A stretch of 64,000 nucleotides of DNA from an uncultured delta proteobacterium. Its GTDB lineage: Bacteria; Desulfobacterota; Desulfobulbia; Desulfobulbales; Desulfurivibrionaceae. The translations under genes were made by a program, and so were the position numbers. Each line of letters opens with the position of its first letter. The first letter of the stretch is position 1. The notes under the pieces are model-generated. The model saw only the letters and a program-made list of their open reading frames with translations, was not told the DNA's origin and did no database searches. This document shows, one piece after another, positions 16,151 through 24,844 of the stretch. Location of the stretch: the NCBI GenBank assembly GCA_903869265.1, contig CAIPYE010000004.1, forward strand, positions 1-64,000. The letters are read 5' to 3'.

Positions 16151-16640
16151 CACCCTTGGCTTTTTTCTTGGCCGACGCCGGAGTGGTAGCCGCCGGGACT
16201 GCCTTCTGCTCGGAAGCAGTCGCAGCTGGGGTATGGCAACCGGTGCAGTTGGTCGGGCCCTTCTTGCCGTTCACTCCGGTGGTGTGGCAGGTCTTGCACC
16301 GTCCATGGAACACATCCATGGGTTTTTGCAACTTCGCATTGGCGAATTTCTCATTGTGGCAGGTTGCGCAATGCAGGCCGTCCGTCTTGGGCAGGGCTGC
16401 GATGGCCGCTTCGTTCAGGGGCTGATGCTTGGCGTCGTGATGGCAGGTTGCGCAATCAAGGCCAAGGGCGGTGTGTTTGGCATGGCTGAAATGGGCGGGC
16501 TTCTTGCCGTTGATCACCAGTTCCTGGGCCGGGGGTGTGATCTTTTTGCCTGCCTCGGTGGTGGCGGCATGCAGGTCGTTCATGGTAACGGTCAGGCCGG
16601 CGGCCAACATCATGGTAAGGGCAATCATTGTCTTTTTCAT
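16137..16640 (-). CDS. Periplasmic tetrahaem cytochrome c3-family protein
   Basis: About 167 residues from the ATG at 16640, preceded by TTAGGAGGAG. A signal peptide (MKKTMIALTMMLAAGLTVTM) with an Ala-x-Ala-like end is followed by four haem motifs: CATCHH, CATCHN, CKTCHT and CTGCHT. Extra histidines (HFSHAKH, HHDAKH) supply distal ligands, the class III cytochrome pattern. These proteins shuttle electrons in the periplasm between hydrogenases, formate dehydrogenases and membrane complexes. The Ala/Lys-rich tail after the last haem is unusual and probably disordered. Confidence 0.93.
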   Translation of the reverse strand: MKKTMIALTMMLAAGLTVTMNDLHAATTEAGKKITPPAQELVINGKKPAHFSHAKHTALGLDCATCHHDAKHQPLNEAAIAALPKTDGLHCATCHNEKFANAKLQKPMDVFHGRCKTCHTTGVNGKKGPTNCTGCHTPAATASEQKAVPAATTPASAKKKAKGVEGC

Positions 16641-16921
16641 CGTAACTCCTCCTAAGGTTGTTTTTGGGTTCCAAGGGTGGTTCCTGCGGAGTCCCTTTTC
16701 TCTTGCCTGTATCCTATCCACATCCCCGTGGTTTTTCTAGAGGACATGGGGCCATGTCGGGCGACATCCTTTGTGGGGTGCGGCATGTAGGGCATCATGT
16801 CTGGTCGCGTTTTTGGTTTGGTTGATTTCCATTGCCCCGGCTTTGGCGGGCGTGGTAGTCTGGCGCCCGGTGAAAAGACGGCAAGCCCCGTGGTTGCGCT
16901 TTTGGCAAAGGGAAAGAGACG
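16641..16921. other. Divergent intergenic region
   Basis: About 280 bp between the divergent cytochrome and U32 peptidase genes. It should carry both promoters; no convincing -35/-10 pair or riboswitch was recognised by eye. Several short frames are open here, but none has a ribosome site or recognisable product. Confidence 0.3.
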
Positions 16922-19036
16922 ATGACGCATCAGAAAACAAGCAAAAAAGTCGAACTCCTGGCCCCGGTGGGGAGTCTTGAGTCATTTTTTGCCGCCCTGG
17001 AGAACGGAGCCGATGCCGTGTACTGCGGCTTGAAGGACTTTTCCGCCCGGGCCAAGGCCAAGAATTTCACCCTGCCCGAGGTGGAGAAGATGACCATTCA
17101 TGCTCACCAGCAGCGGAGGCGGCTGTACCTCGCCCTCAATACCCTGATTAAGGAAAAGGAGCTGCCCCAGCTGGTGGGGATTTTGGCCGATTTGGCCGGG
17201 ATCGGGGTGGACGGCCTGATCATCCAGGATCTCGGGGTCTGGCGGCTGGCTAAGAACCATTTTCCCCAATTGCCCCTGCACGCCTCGACCCAACTGGCGG
17301 TGCATAATGCGGCCGGGGTCAAGATGCTCGAGCAGATGGGTTTCACCCGGGCGGTCCTGGCTCGGGAGCTGTCCTTGGTCGAGATCGCGGCAATCCGGCA
17401 GCAGAGCACCATTGAGCTGGAGCATTTTGTCCATGGGGCTCTGTGTTTTTCCATCTCCGGCCAATGCCTGTTTTCTTCCGCCATCAGCTCGATGAGCGGC
17501 AATCGGGGACGCTGCGCCCAGTCCTGTCGCCGGAAGTATCTCAATCGGGAACAGCCTGGGTATCATTTTTCCACCAGTGATTTCTCTGCCCTGTCCTCGG
17601 TGCTGCAGTTGCTCAAGGCCGGGGTCGTCAGCCTCAAGATCGAAGGGAGGATGAAGAGCGCCGAGTATGTGGCCCGAGTGGTGGCAGCCTACCGACTGGT
17701 GCTGGATGCCCCGGAAAGTGGGCGCAAGCAAGCGATGCAGGAGGCCGAGGAGCAGCTGGCCCTGTCCTTTGGCCGTCAGGCCACCAAGGGTTTTCTTTCC
17801 GGCTCTGTGCCCGCAGGGATTGCCGATTCCTCCAAGCAAGGCACCCTGGGCAAGCATCTCGGCCAGGTGACCTCGCTGCGCGGCGGCATGATCGGGTTTG
17901 AGACCAGCGATCGGCTGCACGTGGGCGACCGGATCCGCATCCAGCCCCAGAACGATCAGTCCGGTACCGGCTTTACGGTGCGGGAACTCTGGATCGAACA
18001 GAAGAAACTCAAGGCGGTCAAGGCAGGGGATTTTGTCCGGGTGCGGATTCCCGACAAGGGCGGCTTTTTTCAGGCGGGAGACAAGGTTTTCAAGGTGGGG
18101 GGCAAGGCCGCCTTCACCCTGAGCCCGGAGAGTTGTCGCGCCACGCTCGATCAGGTGGCTGTGCCGGAAAAAAGTTCGCCCCAGAAAGAGCGCCTCGACC
18201 AGGCCCGGATGCAGGGACTGGCCAGCCTGCTGCCTGCGGTTGCGCCCCAGGCAGCCTCTGCCCAGACCCTTACGGTACGGGGGCGGGGACCCCAGGACTT
18301 TCTTGTTCTCGATGAGCCGTCCGTTGCCAGCCTTGAGCTGCAGCTGACTCCGGAGACCATGGCGGGTTTGAAAAAGGTGGACCTGCGGCGTGCTGATTGG
18401 CAGGGAAGGATCATCTGGGAGATTCCGCCCATGCTCTTCGGTCCGGAGTGGGACGAATACCGTCGGGCCGTTGGGATGCTGGCAGGGCAGGGTTTTCGCC
18501 GGTTCCGTCTCAATAATCTTGGGCATATTCCACTCTTTGCAGGGTTGTCCGGGTTGACCCTGTTGGGCGGCTTCCGCTGCTACACCCTGAACAGCCAGGC
18601 CGCGCTTGCTTGGCAGGAGCTGGGGTTTGGAGAGCTCGCCACCAATCTGGAGGACGACCGCAAGAACCTGCAGGATCTCTTCCGCCGGGGTGGCCATTTG
18701 CCCCCCTTGGCGGTCACCGTCTACAGCCCGCTGGTGGTGATGCTTTCCCGCATTCCGGTCCGGGGGGTGCGGCCCGGTTCGGTGCTGCGGGCGGAAGGGG
18801 GGGAAGGGTATCGCGTGTTCCAAAACCACGGCCTCACCGAGGTTCTGGCGGAGCAGGATTTTTCCCTGCTGGGCTTTCTCGCCAAACTCAAATCCATGGG
18901 CTGCGGACGGATCATCGTCGATCTGAGCCATTGCGGGGCAATGTCTGCAAGGGGAAAGCAGGTGCTGGCCGCTCTTGGTGCCGATCAGCCCCTGCCGGAA
19001 ACCACAACGTTCAACTACGAGCGCGGCCTGGCCTGA
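16922..19036 (+). CDS. U32 family peptidase / RlhA-like protein
   Basis: A 704-residue U32 protein. The N-terminus ELLAPVGSLESFFAALENGADAVYCG is the standard U32 opening, and HGALCFSISGQCLFSS with GRCAQSCRRKY gives the conserved cysteines that probably hold an FeS cluster. SLKIEGRMKSAEYV is the core U32 signature. The length and C-terminal extension resemble RlhA (YdcP), which is needed for 5-hydroxycytidine in 23S rRNA, but paralogues are hard to separate without alignment. The protein is probably cytoplasmic. Confidence 0.9.
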   Translation: MTHQKTSKKVELLAPVGSLESFFAALENGADAVYCGLKDFSARAKAKNFTLPEVEKMTIHAHQQRRRLYLALNTLIKEKELPQLVGILADLAGIGVDGLIIQDLGVWRLAKNHFPQLPLHASTQLAVHNAAGVKMLEQMGFTRAVLARELSLVEIAAIRQQSTIELEHFVHGALCFSISGQCLFSSAISSMSGNRGRCAQSCRRKYLNREQPGYHFSTSDFSALSSVLQLLKAGVVSLKIEGRMKSAEYVARVVAAYRLVLDAPESGRKQAMQEAEEQLALSFGRQATKGFLSGSVPAGIADSSKQGTLGKHLGQVTSLRGGMIGFETSDRLHVGDRIRIQPQNDQSGTGFTVRELWIEQKKLKAVKAGDFVRVRIPDKGGFFQAGDKVFKVGGKAAFTLSPESCRATLDQVAVPEKSSPQKERLDQARMQGLASLLPAVAPQAASAQTLTVRGRGPQDFLVLDEPSVASLELQLTPETMAGLKKVDLRRADWQGRIIWEIPPMLFGPEWDEYRRAVGMLAGQGFRRFRLNNLGHIPLFAGLSGLTLLGGFRCYTLNSQAALAWQELGFGELATNLEDDRKNLQDLFRRGGHLPPLAVTVYSPLVVMLSRIPVRGVRPGSVLRAEGGEGYRVFQNHGLTEVLAEQDFSLLGFLAKLKSMGCGRIIVDLSHCGAMSARGKQVLAALGADQPLPETTTFNYERGLA

Positions 19037-19084
19037 ACCTTTTTTCTCGCGCTCTTTCACTTTGTCTCATCCCCCTGAAAAATA

Positions 19085-19150
19085 TTGACAACCCCTTGGC
19101 AACGGCTTAAAGGTACCATTGTTTAGTCATCTTTGGACAATATTGGACAG
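19085..19150 (+). promoter_or_regulatory. Promoter/operator region of the Ehr operon
   Basis: TTGACA at 19085-19090 is followed 17 bp later by TAAAGG, a weak -10. Downstream, the motif TTGGACA occurs twice (near 19134 and 19145) just before the regulator ATG at 19153. The paired motif could be an operator for the HTH protein it precedes. The weak -10 suggests dependence on an activator. Confidence 0.4.
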
Positions 19151-19152
19151 AA

Positions 19153-19839
19153 ATGGATAAAATATTTATTTCCATAAAGGGTGTGGCGGAAAAGCTGGGT
19201 GTTTCCGAGAAGACCATCTATCGTATGGTGAGCGATAACCAGATTCCCTTTGCCGTGAAGATCGGGGGGCAATGGCGCTTCAAGGCCGAAGAGGTGGTTG
19301 ACTGGATCGACAGCCAGAAACCGGGCGCCGCCGCACCCCGGAGAAAAACGGATTATCGCATCTCCCTGGCCGAGGCTCTGGAAAACGGCGCAGTTCTTTA
19401 TCGCATCCATGGCACGAACCGCGATGAAGTTATTGATGAGCTGCTGGCGGCCCATCCCTATTCCGCGAATTTTGCTGCCAAAGCCATCAAGATTTCCCTG
19501 TTGTCGCGTGAGTCGGTGGCGTCCTCCTCCATGGATGGCATTGCCTGGATGTGCCCCGACCCGGCTCTGCCAGTCTACTTGGAAAAGAGCATGGTGATTC
19601 TCGCCTTTCTCGAAAAGCCAGTGGATTTCAAGGCGTTGGACAACCGGAAGACCGAACTGCTTTTTCTGGTGCTGCCCGCCAACAACACCGAACTGGCCAT
19701 CCTCGAACGGAAACTGTGGCGGCTTTCCATGTCCGCGCCCTTTCTGGACGGGATCAGAGAGCAGCTGACCCGCAAGAAACTGCTCGAGTTCATTGCCGCG
19801 GAGGAAGCGATGATTTTTCAACAAAGGCCCAGCGCATGA
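19153..19839 (+). CDS. HTH (excisionase-type) regulator with degenerate PTS EIIA-like domain
   Basis: A 228-residue protein. Residues 5-58 form a MerR/excisionase winged helix (GVAEKLGVSEKTIYRMVSDN, QWRFKAEEVVDWID). Residues about 75-222 resemble a PTS EIIA-2 (nitrogen-PTS type) domain. Where active EIIA domains carry an ALPHPR-type phosphohistidine, this one reads IAWMCPDPA, with no histidine, so phosphotransfer is unlikely and a sensory role is more probable. Its stop overlaps the start of the first Ehr subunit (ATGA), tying it tightly to the operon as its probable regulator. Confidence 0.85.
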   Translation: MDKIFISIKGVAEKLGVSEKTIYRMVSDNQIPFAVKIGGQWRFKAEEVVDWIDSQKPGAAAPRRKTDYRISLAEALENGAVLYRIHGTNRDEVIDELLAAHPYSANFAAKAIKISLLSRESVASSSMDGIAWMCPDPALPVYLEKSMVILAFLEKPVDFKALDNRKTELLFLVLPANNTELAILERKLWRLSMSAPFLDGIREQLTRKKLLEFIAAEEAMIFQQRPSA

Positions 19840-21818
19840 ATTTTCTTTTCGCTGCCTTTCTTCTTTTCGGCCTCGGCGCATTGTTGGCGGTCATTCCCTG
19901 GCGAGGCGGGAAAGCGGTCGCTTTCTTCGGCAGCGGTGGCGCCATCCTCGGGTGTCTTCTCGGTCTGATTGCAGCAGGGCAGGGGTTGGCTGCCGGAGTG
20001 GCGGAAACATTTTTTCTGCCCCTGTCCATGCCGGGCGGGGCGTTTTCCCTGCGGCTGGACGGATTGTCCGCTTTTTTTCTGCTCCCCCTCTTTGTCGTCG
20101 GCCTGGTCGGCGCCCTCTATGGGAGCGAATACATGGGGAGCGGGGGCAAGACCCGGTGGTCAGGGCTGCATTGGACCTGGTACAATCTGCTTATTCTTTC
20201 CATGACACTGGTGGTGACTGCGGCCAACGGACTGTTGTTTCTTTTTGCCTGGGAGTGCATGTCGCTCACCTCATTTTTTCTGGTAATCACCGAGCACAAT
20301 CTGGCGGAAGCGGTGGAGGCCGGTTGGACCTATCTGCTCGCCACCCATTTTGGCGCGGCCTTTCTTTTTGCCTTTTTTCTTTCGGCCAGCGCGTTTTCCG
20401 GCAGCCTTGAGTTTGCCTCTTTCCAGGTGCTCGGACAACTTTCGACCCCGGTTGCCTCTGGACTCTTCCTTCTGTTACTGGTCGGCTTCGGCAGCAAGGC
20501 TGGCATTTTCCCCTTCCATGTCTGGTTGCCCGATGCGCATCCAGCCGCGCCCAGCCATGTTTCCGCGCTCATGAGCGGGGTCATGGTGAAGACCGCCATT
20601 TACGGGTTTCTTCGGCTCTTTTCTTTTTTGCCTGCGGCCCCGCCATGGTGGGGCGGTCTGTTGATGGCAATCGGCATCGTCGGAGCCCTGTTCGGCATTG
20701 CCATGGCAGCCCTGCAACGTGATGTGAAAAGAAGCCTGGCCTATTCCACCGTGGAAAACATCGGCATCATCCTGCTGGCCCTCGGCTTTTGGATGCAGTG
20801 TCGGGCCACCGGGCATTATTTTACTGCGGCCCTGGCCTTGGCCGGGGGGCTGATCCATCTTCTCAACCACTCCCTGTTCAAAAGCCTGCTCTTCATGGGG
20901 GCAGGCTCGCTCATGCACGGCAGCGGCAGCCGTGATCTCAACCGGATGGGCGGCCTCATGCGCCGCATGCCCATAACCGGGGTGCTGATTGTCTGCGGCG
21001 GGCTGGCCATCAGCGCGTTGCCGCCCTTCAATGGCCTGATCGGCGAATGGTTCATTTACCGCGCCCTGCTCGAGAGCGGCACTGTGCTCTCCGGTCTGGC
21101 CGCTTTTTCCCCCCTGGTGCTCATCGGCCTTCTTGCCTTGGTGGGCGGCATGGTGATTATCGTCATGACCAGGATCATCGGTATCGCCCTGGCTGGGGAG
21201 CCGCGTAGTTCGGCAGCTGCCCGAGCCCATGAGGCAGGCTGGCGCATGTGGAGCGGGATGGCGGCTTTGGCCCTGCTCTGTCTGGTAGGCGGTCTTATGC
21301 CGGTTCTTTTGTTGCAAGTGGCGGGCCGGGCCGCAATCCTGCTTGATCCGGCCGCCGCAACCCTGCTGGCCGACAATGCCATATCGCCTTGGTGGCTGGG
21401 GATCATGGCTGTCTTGCTTCTTGGTTGCATTCTGGCAGCCTATGGTTTCAGTCGATGGCGGCAGGGCTGCACCATTGTCCCATCTTCTGCTACCTGGGGC
21501 TGCGGCTTTGCCTTTCCCTCAAGCCGCATGTCCTACAGCGCTGAAAGTTATACGGAGCTTCCCCAAAGCGCCATGTTCTGTAGCTGCCTGAAGCCCTCAA
21601 CCGAAGACGGCCGGACCATTGGTTTTTTCCCGGAGGCGAAAAGCTTTTCTTTTGAGGCGCCGGATCCGGTGCTGGAGCACCTGTTCAAGCCTTTCTTCCG
21701 GCGGGCGGCCAGGGTTTGTAGCGGATTTCGCGGCTTGCAGGCAGGGCAATTGCATGTTTACCTGCTCTATATCTTCAGCGTCACCATCCTGCTTCTTTTG
21801 TGGGCGGGGCAACGATGA
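19836..21818 (+). CDS. Ehr/hydrogenase-4 subunit B-like proton-pumping protein (first copy)
   Basis: A 660-residue polytopic protein of the NuoL/M/N-Mrp antiporter family, closest in plan to HyfB/HycC. Landmarks include LFLFAWECMSLTSFFL, GFGSKAGIFPFHVWLPDAHPAAPSHVSALMS (with the pumping Lys and His), ENIGIILLALG, LNHSLFKSLLFMGAG and FNGLIGEW. Roughly 15-16 helices are expected. The C-terminal cytoplasmic part (WGCGF, RMSYSAESY) is also typical of HyfB. It should translocate H+ or Na+ across the cytoplasmic membrane. The ATG at 19836 overlaps the previous stop; a longer in-frame frame from 19551 is a shadow. Confidence 0.93.
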   Translation: MNFLFAAFLLFGLGALLAVIPWRGGKAVAFFGSGGAILGCLLGLIAAGQGLAAGVAETFFLPLSMPGGAFSLRLDGLSAFFLLPLFVVGLVGALYGSEYMGSGGKTRWSGLHWTWYNLLILSMTLVVTAANGLLFLFAWECMSLTSFFLVITEHNLAEAVEAGWTYLLATHFGAAFLFAFFLSASAFSGSLEFASFQVLGQLSTPVASGLFLLLLVGFGSKAGIFPFHVWLPDAHPAAPSHVSALMSGVMVKTAIYGFLRLFSFLPAAPPWWGGLLMAIGIVGALFGIAMAALQRDVKRSLAYSTVENIGIILLALGFWMQCRATGHYFTAALALAGGLIHLLNHSLFKSLLFMGAGSLMHGSGSRDLNRMGGLMRRMPITGVLIVCGGLAISALPPFNGLIGEWFIYRALLESGTVLSGLAAFSPLVLIGLLALVGGMVIIVMTRIIGIALAGEPRSSAAARAHEAGWRMWSGMAALALLCLVGGLMPVLLLQVAGRAAILLDPAAATLLADNAISPWWLGIMAVLLLGCILAAYGFSRWRQGCTIVPSSATWGCGFAFPSSRMSYSAESYTELPQSAMFCSCLKPSTEDGRTIGFFPEAKSFSFEAPDPVLEHLFKPFFRRAARVCSGFRGLQAGQLHVYLLYIFSVTILLLLWAGQR

Positions 21819-21843
21819 AAAGAGAATTAACGAGAGAACCGTG

Positions 21844-22752
21844 ATGCTCCAACTGTTCCTGCACCTTCTCCTGCTGCTGGGCCTTTCCCCTCTCTTGCCA
21901 GGGGTGATCGGCAAAACCAAGGCTCTCTTTGCCGGGCGGACCGGCCCACCGTTTCTGCAGTCCTACTATGACATCTGGAAACTGTTTGGCAAGGGTCTGG
22001 TCATCAGCCGCACCACCACCTGGGTTTTTCGGGCGGGGCCGGTGCTCGGCCTTGTCGTGCCGGTGCTTGCCGCGCTCATGGTTCCCTTTGGCTCCATAGG
22101 GGCGCCTCTTTCCTTTACCGGCGATCTGATCTTCTTTGTCTATCTTTTCGGGTTGGCCCGTTTTTTTACGGCAAGCGCCGCCATGGATACCGGCTCATCC
22201 TTTGAGGGCATGGGCGCGGCTCGCGAGGTCACCTTTGCCTGTCTGGCCGAACCGACGGTTTTTTTCTCCTTCATCGTTTTGGCCCGGCTTTCCGGGTCTC
22301 TTTCCCTGGACGCCATGTTCGGCCAAGCCCTGAATACGGCCTGGCAGAGCGCAGGGCCCTCCCTGATTCTGGTCGTGGCCTGCCTGTTTGTTGTGGTCCT
22401 GGTGGAAAATTGTCGCATCCCCTTTGACGACCCCAATACCCATTTGGAACTGACCATGATCCATGAGGTGATGGTTCTGGATCACAGCGGTCCTGATTTA
22501 GGCATGATTCTCTATGGCGCCGCCATGAAGCTTTTTGTCCTGGGGGCGCTGGTCGTCCGCCTCGTGTTTCCTGGCTCAACCGGGAATGTCTTGTTCGACA
22601 CCCTGCTGTTTAGCGGCGGGATGCTGCTTCTGGCTGTGGTCATCGGGGTGGTTGAATCCACCATGGCGCGGTTGCGGCTGCTGCGGGTGCCCCAACTGCT
22701 GGTCGGGACCTTGCTGCTTTCTTTTTTCTCGCTGATCCTGCTCTTGAGGTAA
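21844..22752 (+). CDS. Ehr/hydrogenase-4 subunit C-like (NuoH family) membrane protein
   Basis: A 302-residue membrane protein of the NuoH/HyfC/HycD family, which anchors the soluble arm and links it to the pumps. Characteristic parts are GRTGPPFLQSYYDIWKLFGK near 31, ARFFTASAAMDTGSSFEGMGAAREV, and the ENCRIPFDDPNTHLELTMIHE loop near 190 whose acidic residues bind quinone in complex I. About eight helices. The ATG at 21844 is preferred; a GTG lies one codon earlier. Confidence 0.93.
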   Translation: MLQLFLHLLLLLGLSPLLPGVIGKTKALFAGRTGPPFLQSYYDIWKLFGKGLVISRTTTWVFRAGPVLGLVVPVLAALMVPFGSIGAPLSFTGDLIFFVYLFGLARFFTASAAMDTGSSFEGMGAAREVTFACLAEPTVFFSFIVLARLSGSLSLDAMFGQALNTAWQSAGPSLILVVACLFVVVLVENCRIPFDDPNTHLELTMIHEVMVLDHSGPDLGMILYGAAMKLFVLGALVVRLVFPGSTGNVLFDTLLFSGGMLLLAVVIGVVESTMARLRLLRVPQLLVGTLLLSFFSLILLLR

Positions 22753-22755
22753 GGA

Positions 22756-23400
22756 ATGGACAATTATAATCCGGCCAATCTTCTGTTGTTGCTGGTCATC
22801 CTGTTCAACTTCTTTCTCCTGGGGAGCAGCCGTCTGAATGCTTGCATCCGGACCGTGGCCATCCAGGGTGGCATCCTCTCGTTGCTGCCCCTTTTTATCC
22901 ACGGGTTTTCCGGCCATTCCCTGTTCCTGGCCGGCGGGGCTTTTCTGCTCAAGGGGCTTGCCATCCCCTTTTTGCTTCTCAGAGCCATCCGCCAGGTGCA
23001 TATCCGTCGGGAAATGGAGCCGTTGATCGGCTATGTTCCGACCCTCCTTTTGGGCACTCTTGCCACGGCCGGTGCTTTTATTTTCAGCGACCGGCTGCCG
23101 CTTATCGAGGCGCACCGTGGCTCACTCTTTATTCCGGTCGGTCTGGCCACCCTGGCCACCGGGTTTCTCATGCTCATCACCCGGCGTAAAGCCATCACCC
23201 AGGCCCTTGGTTACCTGATCTTTGAAAACGGGGTTTTCATCTTCGGCATGCTCCTGGCCGAGGCCATGCCCCTTATGGTAGAGGCTGGGGTACTCCTTGA
23301 TCTGCTGGTGGCGGTTTTTGTCATGGGGATTGTCATGCACCAGATCAACCGGGAATTTTCCAGCATGAATATCGGTCAGCTTTCTTCCTTGAGGGAATAA
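22756..23400 (+). CDS. Ehr/hydrogenase-4 subunit E-like (NuoK/J-type) membrane protein
   Basis: A 214-residue, six- to seven-helix protein resembling HyfE. The second half (TRRKAITQALGYLIFENGVFIFGM) contains the NuoK-like Glu in a helix, followed by the AGVLLDLLVAVFVMGI segment. In group 4 complexes this subunit forms the proton path next to the C subunit. It begins 3 bp after the previous stop. Confidence 0.9.
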   Translation: MDNYNPANLLLLLVILFNFFLLGSSRLNACIRTVAIQGGILSLLPLFIHGFSGHSLFLAGGAFLLKGLAIPFLLLRAIRQVHIRREMEPLIGYVPTLLLGTLATAGAFIFSDRLPLIEAHRGSLFIPVGLATLATGFLMLITRRKAITQALGYLIFENGVFIFGMLLAEAMPLMVEAGVLLDLLVAVFVMGIVMHQINREFSSMNIGQLSSLRE

Positions 23401-23401
23401 C

Positions 23402-24844
23402 ATGATAGCCGCACTTTTGCTTCTGCCCTTCTGCGGTGGTCTCGCCGCTTTTTGCCTCCCCTCGGATCGCTTCCGTCCGTTGTTGCTGCCGGTCTGCGGC
23501 CTGGGACATCTGGTGTTGACTTTCTTTGTCATTCAGGGCGGGCAGGTCGCTCCCTTGCCGCTGGCCGGGAACTGGATCGGTGTTGATCCGTTCAGCCGCC
23601 TCATTTTGCTCATCGTCAGCCTGCTTTTCTGCGGGTGTTCGGTTTATGCCTTGGGCTATCTGCGCTACCGCATCGCCTGGGGGAACAGGATCTTTGTCAG
23701 CTGTCTGCTTCTTTTTCTTTCCGCCATGAGCCTGGCGGCCGTGGCCCGGCATCTCGGCCTCCTCTGGGTGGCGGTGGAGGCGACCACCGTGGCCAGTGCT
23801 CCGCTCATCTATTACAATCGCAACCGCCTTTCCATCGAGGCGACCTGGAAATACCTGATTCTCTGCTCCGTCGGCATTGCCCTGGCCATGCTCGGCATTC
23901 TTTTTGTTGCCTACGCATCCCTGGCGGGAGGAGCGCATGTCAGTTTGCAGTTTGATGACATCCTGCAGGGCGCTGCAAATTATTCCAAGCCTTGGCTCAG
24001 GGCCGGTTTTGTCTTCCTGCTCGTCGGCTTCGGCACCAAGGCCGGGTTTGCGCCCCTGCACACCTGGAAACCGGACGCCTACGGCGAAGCGCCCGGCCTG
24101 GTCGGCGCTCTCCTGGCTGGGGGACTTACCAGTGTGGCTTTTCTTGCCTTGCTGCGCACCCTGCAGATCATGGATGCCGCAGGCGACGGGGGTATGGCGC
24201 GCGAGGCCTTCCTGGCCATGGGCCTTGTCTCTCTTGCCTTTGCTGCGGTTTTTGTTATCAGGCAGCCAGATTTTAAACGGCTTCTCGCCTATTCCAGTGT
24301 TGAGCACATGGGAATTCTCGCCATCGGCGTTGCCGTTGGCGGAGTCGCCACTTTCGGAGCCATGCTGCACCTGATGAACAATGCCCTGACCAAGGGGGTG
24401 CTCTTTTTGTCCGCAGGCAACATCCATCGCCGTTTCGCCAGCAAGCGGGTCGGTGAGGTTCAGGGCGCCATCACCCTGGTGCCGGTTTCCGCCACTCTTT
24501 TTCTTCTCGGCTTTCTTGCCATTACCGGCTCACCGCCCTTCGGCCCGTTTATCAGCGAGTTTACCATTCTCCGGGGTATCTTTACGGGGGGTCATTATCT
24601 GACCGGCGGTTTGTTCCTCTTCTTTCTGGCCGTCATTTTTATCGGCATGGGCAGCACGGTGCTCTCGGTTGTTTTTGGTAAGCCTCTGGAGCGGAAGGGA
24701 GACATCAATTATCGGGAGACCATCATGACCACCGGCACCCCGCTGATCATGCTTCTCATCATCCTTTTCCTGGGGCTCTACCTGCCAGAGTCGGGCAGGA
24801 AGCTTTTTGCCGATGCCGCCGCACTGCTGGAGGTCCGGCCATGA
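23402..24844 (+). CDS. Ehr/hydrogenase-4 subunit F-like (NuoL/M/N) membrane protein
   Basis: A 480-residue antiporter-type subunit resembling HyfF. Landmarks are the WVAVEATTVASAPLIYY helix, GFGTKAGFAPLHTWKPDAYGEAP with the key Lys and His, YSSVEHMGILAIG, MNNALTKGVLFLSAG and SPPFGPFISEF. About 14 helices. It provides one of at least three pumping modules encoded here. Its stop overlaps the large-subunit ATG by 4 bp. Confidence 0.93.
   Translation: MIAALLLLPFCGGLAAFCLPSDRFRPLLLPVCGLGHLVLTFFVIQGGQVAPLPLAGNWIGVDPFSRLILLIVSLLFCGCSVYALGYLRYRIAWGNRIFVSCLLLFLSAMSLAAVARHLGLLWVAVEATTVASAPLIYYNRNRLSIEATWKYLILCSVGIALAMLGILFVAYASLAGGAHVSLQFDDILQGAANYSKPWLRAGFVFLLVGFGTKAGFAPLHTWKPDAYGEAPGLVGALLAGGLTSVAFLALLRTLQIMDAAGDGGMAREAFLAMGLVSLAFAAVFVIRQPDFKRLLAYSSVEHMGILAIGVAVGGVATFGAMLHLMNNALTKGVLFLSAGNIHRRFASKRVGEVQGAITLVPVSATLFLLGFLAITGSPPFGPFISEFTILRGIFTGGHYLTGGLFLFFLAVIFIGMGSTVLSVVFGKPLERKGDINYRETIMTTGTPLIMLLIILFLGLYLPESGRKLFADAAALLEVRP

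Noticed and set aside
16982..19060. 692-codon minus-strand frame opposite the U32 peptidase gene
   Set aside because: Antisense shadow of a GC-rich gene; Gly/His/Pro-rich product with no domain.
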